The translations under genes were made by a program, and so were the position numbers. 64,000 nt of DNA from Metaphire vulgaris. Taxonomy: Eukaryota; Annelida; Clitellata; Crassiclitellata; Megascolecidae. The stretch is taken from positions 14,995,089 through 15,059,088 of the forward strand of contig CM030847.1 in NCBI GenBank assembly GCA_018105865.1. The letters are read 5' to 3'. Below the pieces are notes generated by a model that ran no database searches, was not told where the DNA came from, and worked only from the letters and a program-made list of their open reading frames with translations. This document shows positions 14,701 to 24,321 of this stretch, one piece after another (position 1 is the first letter of the stretch; each line of letters begins with the position of its first letter).

Positions 14701-16176
14701 CAAAATATTGTTTAAAATATGGCTTGATAAAGTTGATTTGAGGATTGCAATGCAAAATTAATTTTAACATGCAGACTGAATGATAAGTTGTAGTTGGTCA
14801 TCCTTGATTGCAAATTAACAGAGATGAGATCTGCCTTTAAAATATTGCATTGCTTCCTTTAATACTATTGGTAGCATTAACACTAAGTTTCATCCAATTT
14901 GATTTTCAAAACTGGTCCACTTGGCATGAAGTAACTGATAGTAGGATTACACAACAATATGCTACCTTTAAAAGTGGTAAAGTACAGTGTATTTACTCCT
15001 TCAATTCCTTCTCATAGACTGCCTACGAGAAGGAATCGAGGGAGTAAAGAATAACATTGAATTAATAAGAGGATGTCAAGATCAATGTTCCCTCTAAGCT
15101 GTGCGCGTGTGCGCACACACAGAGGTTGCAAGGCAAGCGCACAACGGAATAAATGGAGCACACACAATTTTTGAACATTGTTTCCATTGCTTTCATATCA
15201 TACACATACTTGCTGCACAGAAGTTGACTTTCCATGTACAATTTTGCACACAAGAAATTTCATGCACACATGTACTACAAAAAATTAGAGGGAACATTGG
15301 TCAAGATCGAACAAAATGGAAATTCATGGTCGCTAATGCAGAAATACGCAGCACCTAAAGAAGAAGAAGAAAGTATTTAAAATTAGAAGTAGATTGTCTT
15401 GCAACAATAATGGTTTGGTAATCCAATGGTTAGAAAGCCGTTATTTAAACAAGAGGTCCTAGCCTTGGCCATGGTAGAAGCTTTCTCTGGCTGTTCTACC
15501 TTGGGTTCTCAGTTGACTGCCGCAGTCGTGTAAGTACTAGTAAGGGGCCATCCATAAATGACGTAACACGATTTTGGCAGTTTTTTTTGTCCCCCTTCGT
15601 AACACATCGTCACAGAAAGTCAGACCCCCTCAAATATGACGTAACAACGAGTTAACCCCCTTCTCGTCTTTCGAAAAGTCTTGACAAGCAAAGTAAAGGT
15701 CATCTTCATCTTTCCCCTTGTGCTTTTTTTCCCTTTTCGAAATATGATGACAAGCAAAAAAAGGTCACCACCTAAAAAATTTACTATTGTGTCACGTCAC
15801 ATTTCCGGAACCCCCTCGTCACACATCGTCACAAATGTTTGAACCCACCCTAAGACCTAAGTGTGTTACGTCATTTGTGGATGGCCCCTAAACTGTGAAA
15901 GTAATGGCCCCAAGACCCAAGGAGAAAACTAAACATAATACTCAATCAACCAATCAACTAAGCCTTGAGAAATTCAAATTGTATATACTAAACCACCGGT
16001 TCTACTTTTATATCTTCTTTCAAATACTAGCAGATGCTAATGCATAAGATTCTCTTAAGTTCTGTTATATATGGATAATTTTCTAGGCTCTGGCCGAAGC
16101 AATTAAATTTGTCACAGACATGAACCCAGATCTGACGGTAGAGAAAATCGAAATACATGCAAAGGGAGACAATTAA
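462..16176 (+). CDS. EPB41: Protein 4.1 family cytoskeletal linker (5' partial)
   Basis: Protein 4.1 links membrane proteins to the spectrin-actin cortex; in invertebrates it is also a septate-junction component (coracle). Coding exons with GT-AG junctions: 462-504, 956-1031, 1640-1684, 2786-2965, 3570-3657, 3926-4084, 5110-5204, 5625-5797, 10877-11046, 11534-11671, 12487-12771, 13106-13261, 13371-13538, 14425-14514, 16087-16176. They sum to 1956 nt, exactly 652 codons including TAA, with phases agreeing at every junction. Order: FERM (F1 end, F2, F3), FERM-adjacent segment, Gly/Pro/Ser/Thr-rich linker, 4.1 C-terminal domain. The family-typical words are [55 protein letters not shown] and YAGRTQ. 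I see no clear spectrin-actin-binding domain between FERM and CTD. The start codon is outside the window. Exon coordinates were found by eye. Confidence 0.93.
785..830. repeat. (GAT)n microsatellite
   Basis: Run of gatgatgat in the intron just 5' of the 956-1031 exon, followed by purine-rich ggaggag repeats to about 910. Confidence 0.95.
2383..2475. repeat. (AGT)n / (GGTAGT)n microsatellite
   Basis: Long trinucleotide run agtagtagt with an interrupted ggtagt middle. Lies in the 4.1 intron 1685-2785. Confidence 0.95.
4271..4452. mobile_element. hAT MITE, CAGTGGCG family (inverted copy)
   Basis: The element starts cagtggcgactcca and ends with tggagccaccactt, in opposite orientation to the copy at 4533. 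It is flanked by the exact 8-bp duplication ggtggaca (4263-4270 and 4453-4460). It lies in a 4.1 intron. Confidence 0.85.
4533..4727. mobile_element. hAT MITE, CAGTGGCGG family
   Basis: The ends are cagtggcggctctagg and gtggagccgccactg. The exact 8-bp target duplication gctatagc is at 4525-4532 and 4728-4735. The interior is rich in G and C runs. Length (195 bp), CAG..CTG ends and 8-bp duplication indicate a non-autonomous hAT element. Copies at 19386 and 20358 share the interior. Confidence 0.92.
5625..5797 (+). CDS. EPB41: FERM-adjacent exon of protein 4.1
   Basis: The exon reads [12 protein letters not shown], then [15 protein letters not shown], then a polar stretch ending [10 protein letters not shown]. 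The YxGRTQ-QxxQ pattern after the F3 lobe marks the FERM-adjacent segment, which in vertebrate 4.1 proteins is a phosphorylation-regulated extension. The acceptor is ctag at 5621-5624 and the donor is gtaaga at 5798. The overlapping frame that begins with a methionine at 5588 is a shadow. Confidence 0.88.
6425..9401 (+). mobile_element. 3-kb DNA transposon with ~700-bp terminal inverted repeats
   Basis: The left arm 6425-~7116 and right arm ~8699-9401 are near-perfect reverse complements. The outer ends are gggtcattccgtgtcaactc and its complement. One visible difference is a ~12-bp insertion (gaattcccattt) in the right arm near 9364-9375. A 4-bp repeat atca flanks it (6421-6424, 9402-9405), possibly the target duplication. 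The interior carries one decayed two-part ORF (7556-8557). The near identity of the arms suggests recent activity. The superfamily is not assigned; a 4-bp duplication would suit several, so I leave it open. Confidence 0.85.
7556..8557 (+). CDS. Transposon-encoded protein of unknown function, one in-frame stop
   Basis: One frame runs from ATG 7556 to TAA at 8249-8251 and continues in the same frame to 8557, about 330 residues if read through. Near residue 105 it has [13 protein letters not shown], a probable zinc-binding knuckle. After the stop come [14 protein letters not shown] and a helix with [10 protein letters not shown] and GILGEP. From memory, LTLxPxSW plus a LxRxAxxLKKxxGIL helix recurs in multi-copy uncharacterised proteins of cnidarians and other invertebrates, so I infer it belongs to that family and is the element's own protein. 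I cannot show that it is a transposase: no DDE/D triad is visible, and the C-terminal part is probably deleted. Confidence 0.55.
9426..9600. mobile_element. hAT MITE with CAGTGTGCGATTT ends
   Basis: Ends cagtgtgcgattt and aaatcgcgccctg, exact 8-bp duplication ttagtacc (9418-9425, 9601-9608). The interior has short tandem units of the type gtagttgtggggaaatg. It is nested inside the 6208-10605 element. Confidence 0.85.
9736..9862. repeat. Short inverted repeat
   Basis: The string agccaattcatttttcaacg at 9736-9755 is mirrored as cgttgaaaaatgaattggct near 9843-9862, with ~85 bp between. The stem would be about 22 bp. It is probably a palindromic MITE remnant inside the larger hAT element. Confidence 0.7.
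10877..13538 (+). CDS. EPB41: Gly/Pro-rich linker exons of protein 4.1
   Basis: Five exons (10877-11046, 11534-11671, 12487-12771, 13106-13261, 13371-13538) stay in one frame. The third is low-complexity, with repeated Tyr/Thr-Pro-Gly units such as [18 protein letters not shown] and [16 protein letters not shown]. Two segments look like internal cousins: [14 protein letters not shown] and [14 protein letters not shown]. From 13106 on, strings such as [15 protein letters not shown] and [15 protein letters not shown] resemble the Thr-rich start of the 4.1 C-terminal domain. The linker is lineage-specific; no catalytic or known binding domain is visible. Confidence 0.85.
11060..11091. repeat. 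(ATCA)n microsatellite
   Basis: Perfect tetranucleotide run caatcaatcaatc in a 4.1 intron. Confidence 0.95.
11760..11808. repeat. (GACA)n microsatellite
   Basis: Run of gacagacagaca just downstream of exon 11534-11671. Open reading through it is coincidental. Confidence 0.95.
11970..12260. repeat. GGTACC-rich palindromic stretch
   Basis: Overlapping ggtacc/gtaccc palindromes cluster at 11970-12035 (gggtacgggtacggtacccg) and again at 12237-12270. They resemble the palindromic subterminal repeats of the hAT elements at 6208 and 59960, but I could not find clean ends or a target duplication. Confidence 0.4.
14425..16176 (+). CDS. EPB41: C-terminal domain exons of protein 4.1
   Basis: Exon 14425-14514 gives [20 protein letters not shown], and exon 16087-16176 gives [20 protein letters not shown], a short tail and TAA at 16174-16176. 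This matches the 4.1 CTD signature, an ETxIEKR block followed by D-x-D-x-D and an ALAxAI helix. In the family the CTD binds NuMA and other partners. The domain is at its usual place at the extreme C terminus. Confidence 0.9.
15083..15299. mobile_element. hAT MITE with CAATGTTCCCTCTAA ends
   Basis: Terminal inverted repeats caatgttccctctaa and ttagagggaacattg; exact 8-bp duplication gtcaagat (15075-15082, 15300-15307). The interior is rich in gtgcgcac. From memory, this end type is widespread among animal hAT elements. It lies in the last coding intron of protein 4.1. Confidence 0.92.
15300..15372 (+). mobile_element. Possible LINE C-terminal remnant
   Basis: Reads [17 protein letters not shown], then stop. 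A similar string (RAEWKSVVANVEIQST-like) is encoded near 36822-36875. The DRxxWxxxVAN pattern resembles the extreme C terminus of some non-LTR retrotransposon polyproteins (memory-based). Confidence 0.4.
15544..15888. mobile_element. PIF/Harbinger-like MITE
   Basis: Ends ggggccatccataaatgacg and the inverse cgtcatttgtggatggcccc, flanked by taa (15541-15543, 15889-15891). The 3-bp TWA duplication and GGGGC ends suit PIF/Harbinger. The interior holds two copies of the gacaagcaaa..ggtca motif (15683, 15749). Confidence 0.82.
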
Positions 16177-17520
16177 CCATTTCATCTCTAAGCATGTTCC
16201 GGTAAGTATTTGTGTAAATTGCGGTTGCATTTCACTATTGATTTTATGATATAATATTGGCATTGGCTTAGCCTGTGTTCCAGAACAGGAGGAGCACCAT
16301 CATTTCTACAGGCAAACTTGACTGAACCAGACAGTTTGGGAGAGCTCCACTAACGAGGCCTAGAGGCAAAAGAATATAGGATAATATTAGGTTCAAATCT
16401 TGAGAGTTGGAGTATATTTTCAGATTATATGACAGCATATCAGCTGTCACCCTACTCCTCAACTGATAACATTTTCTTAGCAGTTTTGCGCAGATCTCTC
16501 ACGATCATGTTCTAGGTCTGAATATGGGGCCTGGTCCTTGTGCCCTCTCGTGACTACACTACCGGTAATTTATGAAAGCGTATATTTTCTGTATTTTCTG
16601 TGTATACGTTTCCTCCAGATACTCTAGCTGGCATTGAATTTGATGAAAATATTTATATAGTTTTTATGTTCTAATCATTTAGAAAAATAATTTTGACTTT
16701 GCATTTATTGAATTCTATTTGATTCTTGATGTGTTTTCCTTAATATTATTGTAATTTGTTGCTGATAATGATCTCATGAATTAAGAGTATCTAGCAGTGG
16801 CTTCAATCTGTAGTAAAAGTTGTGAGGGTCCACCTGTTGTTGTACCAGCTGTTGCTATGTTGAAGGAGTGCACAATGTACTCTCTTTTAGCATAATTCTT
16901 ATTAAGTTACTTATTAATGTTCTAAAATACCATTTGCTGATTATATCTACCCAACGCAACAATTTATTAAATAATCGTACAACGGTATAATATAGATTTA
17001 TTCAGATTTTTTGAGGGTCCAATGCCTTACGGACCATCACAACCATATTTTTGTGAGGATCCTCGCGTAATTGACACCACTTGTATCTAGGATAGTACTT
17101 GTAACAAATTACATATTTACAGCATATTTTATACTATCAGTATCACCTGATCATCAACCTTAATTTCTAGCATCTGCAAAAGAGATAAATGATTGAAATC
17201 ATTGACTCAAAAGTGATTTCATTTTCAGGTTCCAGACGAATAACAAGACCAACAACAACAACAGGATAGCGATAGAAAAGTCGTTTATATGAACTTTTTG
17301 AACCTATTTTAAGGCTCAGCTGATTTAAATAGCATTGCAGCACTACTGTTTGTAATGCTTGCTCTTATTTGCTCTCTTTGATCTGGTTTTTCATGCATAA
17401 TGAGTCACAATGTTTGCAAGATGTTCTTGTTATTATGACTTGATGAAATGGCTGCTGCTAAGGCAAATATTATATTAGTGTCTCACTGCCTTAGCACGGC
17501 ATACAGTATATATAGACAGT

Positions 17521-17864
17521 CAGTGGCGGTTCCAGGAATTCTTGGTGGGGGATGGAAACAATTGATAGGAAGTTGGTGGATGGGATGCAAAGTTAAGAAA
17601 AATAGAAATGAGAGAGAAAATAGGCAATTCTCTATGTTTCCCCCCACTAAATGTTAATAAACCTTGCCGGAAAAGGCTGACAAGCAAAAAAACGTCATTC
17701 GCAGTATTTTTCATTAAATTTTTTATAAAATTAACCAGAGAAATAAGTAAATAGGTTGACAAGAAAAAAGGTCATCCACGTTCACGAAAAATATGTTGAC
17801 AAGCAAGAAAACTCTGATTGTGGGGGATGCATCCCCGGTCATCAACATGGTGGAACTGCCACTG
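17521..17864. mobile_element. hAT MITE, CAGTGGCGGTTCCAGGA family
   Basis: Ends cagtggcggttccaggaatt and the inverse ...aactgccactg; exact 8-bp duplication tagacagt (17513-17520, 17865-17872). The interior has gacaagcaaa motif copies at 17679, 17758 and about 17799. An opposite-orientation relative is at 37661-37952. It lies in the presumptive 4.1 3' UTR. Confidence 0.92.
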
Positions 17865-18933
17865 TAGACAGTAGTACTGTACTGAAACTACTGTAGACTA
17901 GTTTCATATATTCATATGAGAAAATATATGTCCTTTTATTTCAAGCAATAATATTAATTAGCACTTTATTAAGATTCTTAATGGCTTTGACTTATATTTA
18001 TAAAGTGTTCTTCAGTTTAGCTAAAAAAAGTTGTTCTGCTTTGACATTTACTGTTATTTTGTATGCATTTTTATATCCTGTAGTATACATGTTTTTTCAT
18101 AAATGTGCCTTTTTTTATTGCGTGCATAATGCATATGTACTGAAGTTTAAAAGTGATTTTAATTTAATATTTTATTGGCTTTGGTTTCTGCAATAGTTAC
18201 TTCGAATTCGCATTGATTATATTACAGTACTTGAATACTGTTTTTTTCATAAAGCTTTTCATTAGTTTTTTTTAAGATTTGCATCTACAGAGGATAGAAT
18301 TGAAGTTACGTTCCGTGCCTTTTTAAATGCCTTATCTTTTGTTCACTCAAATATATCGATACATTTTACATGTTGACTACTTCCTTTCTTTGCATTGCTG
18401 CTATGATTTCATGGTTATCCTTCTGCAGTTTTAATCAAATTTTTAGTAGAAATTTTGTCTGCATTGAAATTTCCTCCCGAAGAATACCAATCATAGCAGA
18501 GGTACCTGATAGATGAATACATTTGTGCTCCATCAATTTTAATGGAACAACATTGCAGAGATAACATTTGTTCAAACTTGCACCACATTAAAAATATACA
18601 TTTCTTATGACTAGCAATTTAGTAGCAAATATCGACATTTCCCCGAATGGCCGAATTACTTGTCATTTCCAAGTCAAAGATATTAAATACATATAGATAA
18701 TATATTAGACATGATCTGAGTCATTCTCTGTGTGGCATAGAGTTATGGACTCCCTGTACAACGAGCACATATTTGTTAAATGTCGACATAAATTCAACAC
18801 TAAATTTCATGATCGAGATAAAGTCATGATTATTCCTAAATGTTGACGAATTTTGCAAGGATTAACTTAGTTTCCCTCTACTTCTTAATGTCCTCTTCAC
18901 CCATGCCTTCTAAGACAATGGTTGCATTTGTTT

Positions 18934-19095
18934 CAGTGTTTATTCTAGCCACCTAGACATTGGGGGAGTTTAAAATTTGTGGGGGAAACAGACATTCGGG
19001 AGATCATTACTACTTGCCAAAATGTCAAAAAAATTTCGGGGTAAATTTCAAACTTTAGGGGGAATCCCCCCAGAGTAGGTCTAGAATAAACACTG
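18934..19095. mobile_element. hAT MITE with CAGTGTTTATTCTAG ends
   Basis: Ends cagtgtttattctag and its inverse ctagaataaacactg; direct repeat catttgttt (18925-18933, 19096-19104). A sister copy lies at 31887-32081. Confidence 0.88.
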
Positions 19096-19385
19096 CATTT
19101 GTTTAATCAACAGATCCTTTTCCCATTCAGACGATTTCTGAAATATCTAATCTGTAGAAAGCGATCAGTATTCTCGATAAAATGCGTAAATTATATTTAT
19201 ATAATATATCCTATATAATCTACTCTGCATATTTTATAAGACTTGTAAGGTATTTAAATAATTTTCAAGTGTTTTGATATGTTAATTTATTCTGTTTTAT
19301 GAATAAAATTCAGAGTAATTTTTTTAATCGGATGTATTCTTCATATCATTGGCATAGCCGCGGGGGCCACAACCTCACAGGGCGC

Positions 19386-19577
19386 CAGTGGCGGCCCTAG
19401 GATTTGGCAAGTGGTGGGGGCCGTTTGGGTGGCAACTTCTAATCATGGGGGGCCAACCATTTGTTGTTTAATGTATGTAGCATTAAGTATAGGGTCCCAA
19501 CTGGGGGGCCACTGGGGGGGTCAGGCTCTCAATAGGGGGCACGGGCCCCCCTGACCCCCCCGGTGGAGCCGCCACTG
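19386..19577. mobile_element. hAT MITE, CAGTGGCGG family
   Basis: Ends cagtggcggccctagg and gtggagccgccactg; exact 8-bp duplication cagggcgc (19378-19385, 19578-19585). The interior is closely similar to the 4533-4727 copy, including the phrase atgtatgtagcattaagtat. Confidence 0.92.
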
Positions 19578-19620
19578 CAGGGCGCCGGGGACAAATCGAC
19601 CACTTTTCACTTTTCAGCAA

Positions 19621-19680
19621 AGGGGTCGCCCATAAATGACGTCACGCGATTTTGGCAGTTTTCCGACCCCAAATTCTAGG
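19621..19680. mobile_element. Truncated Harbinger-like MITE end
   Basis: aggggtcgcccataaatgac followed by gtcacgcgattttggcag matches the left ends of the 15544 and 20648 elements. No matching right end is nearby. Confidence 0.55.
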
Positions 19681-20135
19681 GAAAATGCATAAAAGTTGTC
19701 CTTTTGTAAGAAATGCGTGGAGAGAACCATGAAATAGGATCAACGATGTTGTAACCATAATGGGATGGCACAGCGAATCGAGTTCAGCGACGTTGATTTT
19801 AACAGGTTAAGAGCCAAGCTACAGTTACATGCAGTATATACGTGCAGATATGCATACATACATACATACATACATACATATACATTCATTCATAAATACA
19901 TAGAGAACAAAGGGATGATGAATGAAATATAAGCTTATAGACCATAATTCTAAATAATTTTATTTAATTTAAACTGAGATACTGTTGAATAGATGATGTC
20001 TGGTGTAAGGCTTTTTATCTAAAAGCTCAAGCTTTTTGATTGTTTTGATTGTTGACAATCGATATACCACGATTTTGATCACTCAATATATAATAAATCA
20101 TATTTGAAGTGTTTGTAGTGTGCAATCCCTCTAGA
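19681..20135. other. Intergenic, no gene seen
   Basis: Contains a (CATA)n microsatellite at about 19855-19882 and AT-rich unique sequence. No coding segment was recognised. Confidence 0.6.
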
Positions 20136-20230
20136 ACAGAGGTCGGCAACCTCCGTCCCGCGGGCCATATCCTGCCCGCCAATGAGTTTCATCCGACCCA
20201 CACAGCCCAAAATCAATTTTTACTTCTTTG
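20136..20230. mobile_element. Solo hAT end (CAGAGGTCGGCAACC)
   Basis: cagaggtcggcaacctccgt at 20139 followed by cgcgggccatatcctgcccg is the typical left end of a large hAT class. The right end was not found. Confidence 0.5.
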
Positions 20231-20357
20231 TCTAACAAACCTTCCAAAAAGTGAATTAGGCCTATATTATTGGTGACATTAGTTGATCAACGGCTTGCCA
20301 TGCACTGGCATAGAGAACTCGCGTCCATTGTAAAGAGCGCCAAAGGCAGTCGACAAC

Positions 20358-20542
20358 CAGTGGCGGCTCCAGGATTTGGCAAGTGGGGGGGGGAGAGAAG
20401 CGTTGAGGTGGCAACTTCTAAGCATGGGGGCCAACCATTTGTTGATAGGTATGTAGTAGTAAGTATAGGGTCCAACAGGGGCCACTGGGGGCAGGTATTC
20501 AATAGGGGCACGCCCCCGGCCCCTCATAAGGAGCCGCCACTG
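20358..20542. mobile_element. hAT MITE, CAGTGGCGG family
   Basis: Ends cagtggcggctccagg and ggagccgccactg; duplication tcgacaac / tcgtcaac, 7 of 8 (20350-20357, 20543-20550). Same interior as 4533 and 19386. Confidence 0.88.
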
Positions 20543-20647
20543 TCGTCAACACTGAGCGATAAACAGGCTCTCCTTTGCAGGTACTACAATTTAAAATTGA
20601 CAATTGCTGATAGCTAACATTTTTTTGAATAGTTTAAAAAAATGCTA

Positions 20648-21029
20648 GGGCTCGTCCACAAATGACGCAACGCGCCTAGGGGAGGGGTCCGGACATTTGT
20701 TACGAAGTGTGACGAGAGGGGAGAGGGGGTTCCGTAAATGTGACGTAACGCAACACAAAATTTTTAGGTGACGACCTTTTTTGCTTGTCAGGGTATTTGT
20801 AGAGAGCAAATACAAGGATGACATTTTTGGCTTATCAGTATGTTTGGAGAGGGAAAAATAGAAGAATGAATGACCTTTTTTGCTTGTCAAGACTTTTCCG
20901 AAGACGAAAAGGGGGTCGGCCCCTTGTTACGTCATACTTTAGCGGGGTCTAACTTTGTTACGTCGCGTTACGCAGGAGGAGGGGGTCAAAAAGTGCCAAA
21001 TATGCGTTACGTCATTTATGGACGACCCC
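20648..21029. mobile_element. PIF/Harbinger-like MITE
   Basis: Left end gggctcgtccacaaatgacg, right end cgtcatttatggacgacccc; flanks cta/tca are an imperfect TWA duplication. Three spaced motif copies (reverse orientation) lie inside, at about 20770, 20818 and 20871, of type gaccttttttgcttgtca. Confidence 0.75.
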
Positions 21030-21374
21030 TCAACGATCTCTGGCTAACTGCGGCTAACATTTTTGTCGAATTTTTCTGACATTTCGACATCGCACTGGGT
21101 GTATGACAAGCCACTGACTTCCTTTATGTGTAAAAATTCATGCACACTAACATATTTCTTCATATTTAATTTCATGGCCCTACGTCAGACATTGCCCTGG
21201 CTGTTTGGCTGTCGCTGTCCAAAATCCCTGGTCTAGGACAAGGACATCTCCGAAGTGAAACCAGACACACGGCAGCAGCTGCAGTGTCCTAGTGACTTAG
21301 GGTCTTAATTGAGCGGACATGGCTACGGTATCACGACAATTCGTCTACAGACTTTTGATCTATACCGATAATAG

Positions 21375-21377
<3 letters not shown>

Positions 21378-21456
<79 letters not shown>

Positions 21457-21515
21457 TGATTGTAAGTGGTTTAGGAGGCTAATTAAGCCTGTGTGAAAAC
21501 CACTGTAAAAGATTA
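21378..21515 (-). mobile_element. 5'-truncated SINE with ATT tail
   Basis: On the minus strand, cagtggttttcacacaggct leads through gcctcctaaaccactt into ATCACATT and a long (ATT)n run at 21378-21455. The same hairpin-forming module with the same tail is at 52200-52268, and attached to a tRNA-like head at 59670-59798. I read the TAA microsatellite as the SINE tail. Confidence 0.7.
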
Positions 21516-21788
21516 ATAGGTCTACTACAATTCTTCTTCTTAAGTTCTCTGTCCTGAAGCAGGTCCTGGTTCCCATAGCGACATCCCTCTCGGTCACCAG
21601 CTTGGGTCTTTAATCCTTTGTATCCGTCTTTAGTCAGCATCCTGTGCACTGAGTGCAGTAGTGATGTAGACTACGAGGTCTTCCTCTGGTTATCCTTCCT
21701 CCCGTACGTCCCTCCAGTAAGACCAGTATTGTTCTGAATAGTGAGTCTCCTCTCAGAACCTACTACAGTTATATATTACAATATCTGG

Positions 21789-21970
21789 GCAAGTAAGTAA
21801 GCAAAATCTCGTGGATTTCTATAGTGCCTAGGAGAGCAGCACAACAGTAGCTGCTTATTCTTAGGCGCTCAGCTTCTCTTAAAATAGCTATGGGGAAGGT
21901 ATAAGATCAGCCAGGCAATAGTCAACATCCGAAGGGTAGTGAGGGTTAATTAGGTTCAGATGGGTTGGGT
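21789..21970 (-). mobile_element. 3' end fragment of a CR1/L2-like LINE
   Basis: aaatctcgtggatttctata through gcgctcagcttctcttaaaa matches, with few changes, 48500-48660, the 3' end of the LINE at 48490-51170. It is therefore a 5'-truncated copy of the same family. Confidence 0.75.
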
Positions 21971-22084
21971 GTAATTGTTATGATAATTGTCAGGGTTTGG
22001 TTTATGTTTTTAGGGTTATGGTTAAGATTATAGGATTAGGGTATCGTAGTAGACATATTGTTGTTAGACCTAAAGTCTAATTGG

Positions 22085-22260
22085 CGAATTGTCGTGGAGC
22101 CCCATGGCTACACGCAGTCTTAACGGTGAAGTCACAGGTTTTGTATACCGAGCACAAAGTCTGCAACGCTGCGCATCCCGCTCTCTTCCGACGCAAGGGA
22201 TGAAGTCTCAAGGGTAATCACCTCTCAGGGTGACGCTACGACCCCACCGCTAAACGCAGT

Positions 22261-22291
<31 letters not shown>

Positions 22292-22700
22292 AGGAAAGAA
22301 AGAAGGAAAGAAAGAAAGAAAGATGAGAGGGAGAGAGCACGAGCTGATAAAGTCGTGAAAATGTTACATTCGTGATCATATTCTATGCAAAACAAACAAT
22401 TCAGAAACAAGCGAGAAAATACGTTTCGAAATAAAGAGTTTTGTCTTGTTAGTCCCTCCACCGTAACAATATAACAGGATTAACATATAGAGAATTAAGA
22501 TATAGAGGATTAACAATGCTAAAATAGAACAAACTATGAATAAATACATCGTTCAGAAACAAGCAAAAAAGATATATTTCGAATGAATTTCTATCCTCTT
22601 AGTCGCTTCAATTGTAATAAACGCATAGGAATAATCAGGGTGACGCTAAGGTACGGCGTCGCTGCTAAACGTAGTTGAAAGAAAGAAATGCACAGGAATA
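22085..22700. repeat. Repeated module around (GAAA)n runs
   Basis: The words agggtgacgct...cgctaaacg(c/t)agt(a/t)gaaagaaag occur at 22228-22275 and again at 22637-22690. The first runs into a (GAAA)n array (22260-22325), the second into a short gaaagaaa. This looks like two copies of one small repeat with a GAAA tail, possibly a SINE. Not further assigned. Confidence 0.5.
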
Positions 22701-22976
22701 CGAATAGGAATCAAGAAATGCATAAGAATACGCATAGGAATAATCATATACTGCGGTGCTACATTTGAAAGCGCTATAGGAATTCACGAGATTTTACTTA
22801 CCTACTTACTTAGCAATAGGCCTATACAGTACATGTAACTGGTGTAAGGTTAGCTAGAAAAGGCCAGTAAGACTTTCGGTGCTACAGCCTACTATAGCTT
22901 GTAGGTAATTAATACAGGGATGCTATGCAAATATGCAGTTAGGATTGTGTATTTTCGAGAAAGCAACTTTATCACA

Positions 22977-24197
22977 TTATTCTACTCTAGCATATTGACT
23001 CCCATCTTCATAAGGAGGCGGAAGAATCGATTGCCTTCCAGAAGGATACCTGATTGAAAAATATCTTGGCGAAGGAATGTCGGTTGCGTAAATAGGTTCG
23101 TCGGTGAACACCTGTCGAGGATCTAAACCATCTCGTCTGTCAACGTTTAGCGTCTCGTAAGGACGAGGATTGTCTATTACAACGACCGGACTAATTTTAC
23201 GATCAGCAGCTCTAAAATGGCAAAAGGACAAAAGTAACACTGTGCGAAATATTTCAAGTGCCAATTGCACTAGAGGAATTAATTATATATATTGATTCTG
23301 CATGGTTCCCATTAACAAGATCTGTTTCTTCTGTTTAAAATGTTCTTAAGGCTCAAACCAGTAGCGTCATTTCACACTTTTCTTGGGGGCGAGATAATTT
23401 TTTAAAAAATTTTGTCAAATTTTTTGGCAATTTTTGACAAATTTTTGGGCCAATTTTGGCAAATTTGCAAATGTTTGATATTTTTGGCAAATTTTTGGTA
23501 ATTTTTGCACATCGCACATTTACTTATTTATTTGATACATTATACATTATTACTTCATATCCTTGAGGACCTCGGCCTCCCCTGCACCCTCCCCAATGAC
23601 GCCTCTGGCTTAAACAAAGTTTCAAGATTTCCCTTAAATTCGGTTGTTTTACGGTTTTAGTTGACTCTTCCTATTCTTCGAAGAGCCAGGCAATTCTTCA
23701 AATCAAATCTTCAATATTTAAACACTGTGATAACAATTCAATAGTCACAAGCCTAAATCAAATACAACTATTACACTTTAAGGGTTTATCCATAATTATG
23801 GTACGTACGTAAAAAGGCATTTTGTCAACCCCCTCTTCCGTTGCACATAGCGTACATAGGAAAACTCTTCAAAATCCGACCCCCTCAGCGCGTACGTAGG
23901 CCTACTTTATGGATGGACCCTAAGGCACTAGCATAAACTGTCAATGCGACTATCAATATTCGGGATTTTAAATATCCGTGTTGGGCTACTCACATCCAAA
24001 AATTTTCTCAACAATATGAGATAATTTTCGACCAATGTACGAATTACCTTTGCTTAACTATAGCGTTTGGCCATTCAGAAATCAAAAGAATCACTAGTTT
24101 TACCTGCGGCGTTTGACCATGACGATTCCAACAGTCACAACTACAGCGATCAAGACAACCGCACCACTGATGACTGAAGCGACGATGATAACTGTGA
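22977..24197 (-). CDS. Transmembrane and cytoplasmic exons of the receptor
   Basis: Exon 24104-24197 encodes TVIIVASVISGAVVLIAVVV and VGIVMVKRRR: one helix with a basic stop-transfer. Exon 22977-23211 encodes the tail: IDNPRPYETL (NPxxY-like), EPIYATD, SPRYFSIRYPSG and ILPPPYEDG, ending QYARVE and TAA (22977-22979). PPPY is a canonical WW-domain ligand, which suggests a link to NEDD4-type ligases or other WW proteins. This is inferred from the motif alone. Confidence 0.88.
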
Positions 24198-24269
24198 CTA
24201 ATCAAACATACAAATTAATTTGCAACATGACTTTCAACACAGGAGAAGTCCTGCTAAACAACTAAGTCC

Positions 24270-24321
<52 letters not shown>

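Larger units (their letters stand above)
16177..19325 (+). other. EPB41: Putative 3' UTR of protein 4.1 with a UTR intron
   Basis: Twenty-five bases after the stop, a strong donor-like site ccg|gtaagt occurs at 16202, and an acceptor-like ttttcag ends at 17228, so the 3' UTR may be spliced. An AATAAA lies at 19302-19307 in AT-rich sequence and could be the polyadenylation signal; an earlier AATAAA is near 17656. Two hAT MITEs (17521-17864, 18934-19095) lie inside this stretch. No RNA evidence is available. Confidence 0.45.

Noticed and set aside
21376..21597. Tyrosine-rich ORF
   Set aside because: It is a translated TAA microsatellite.
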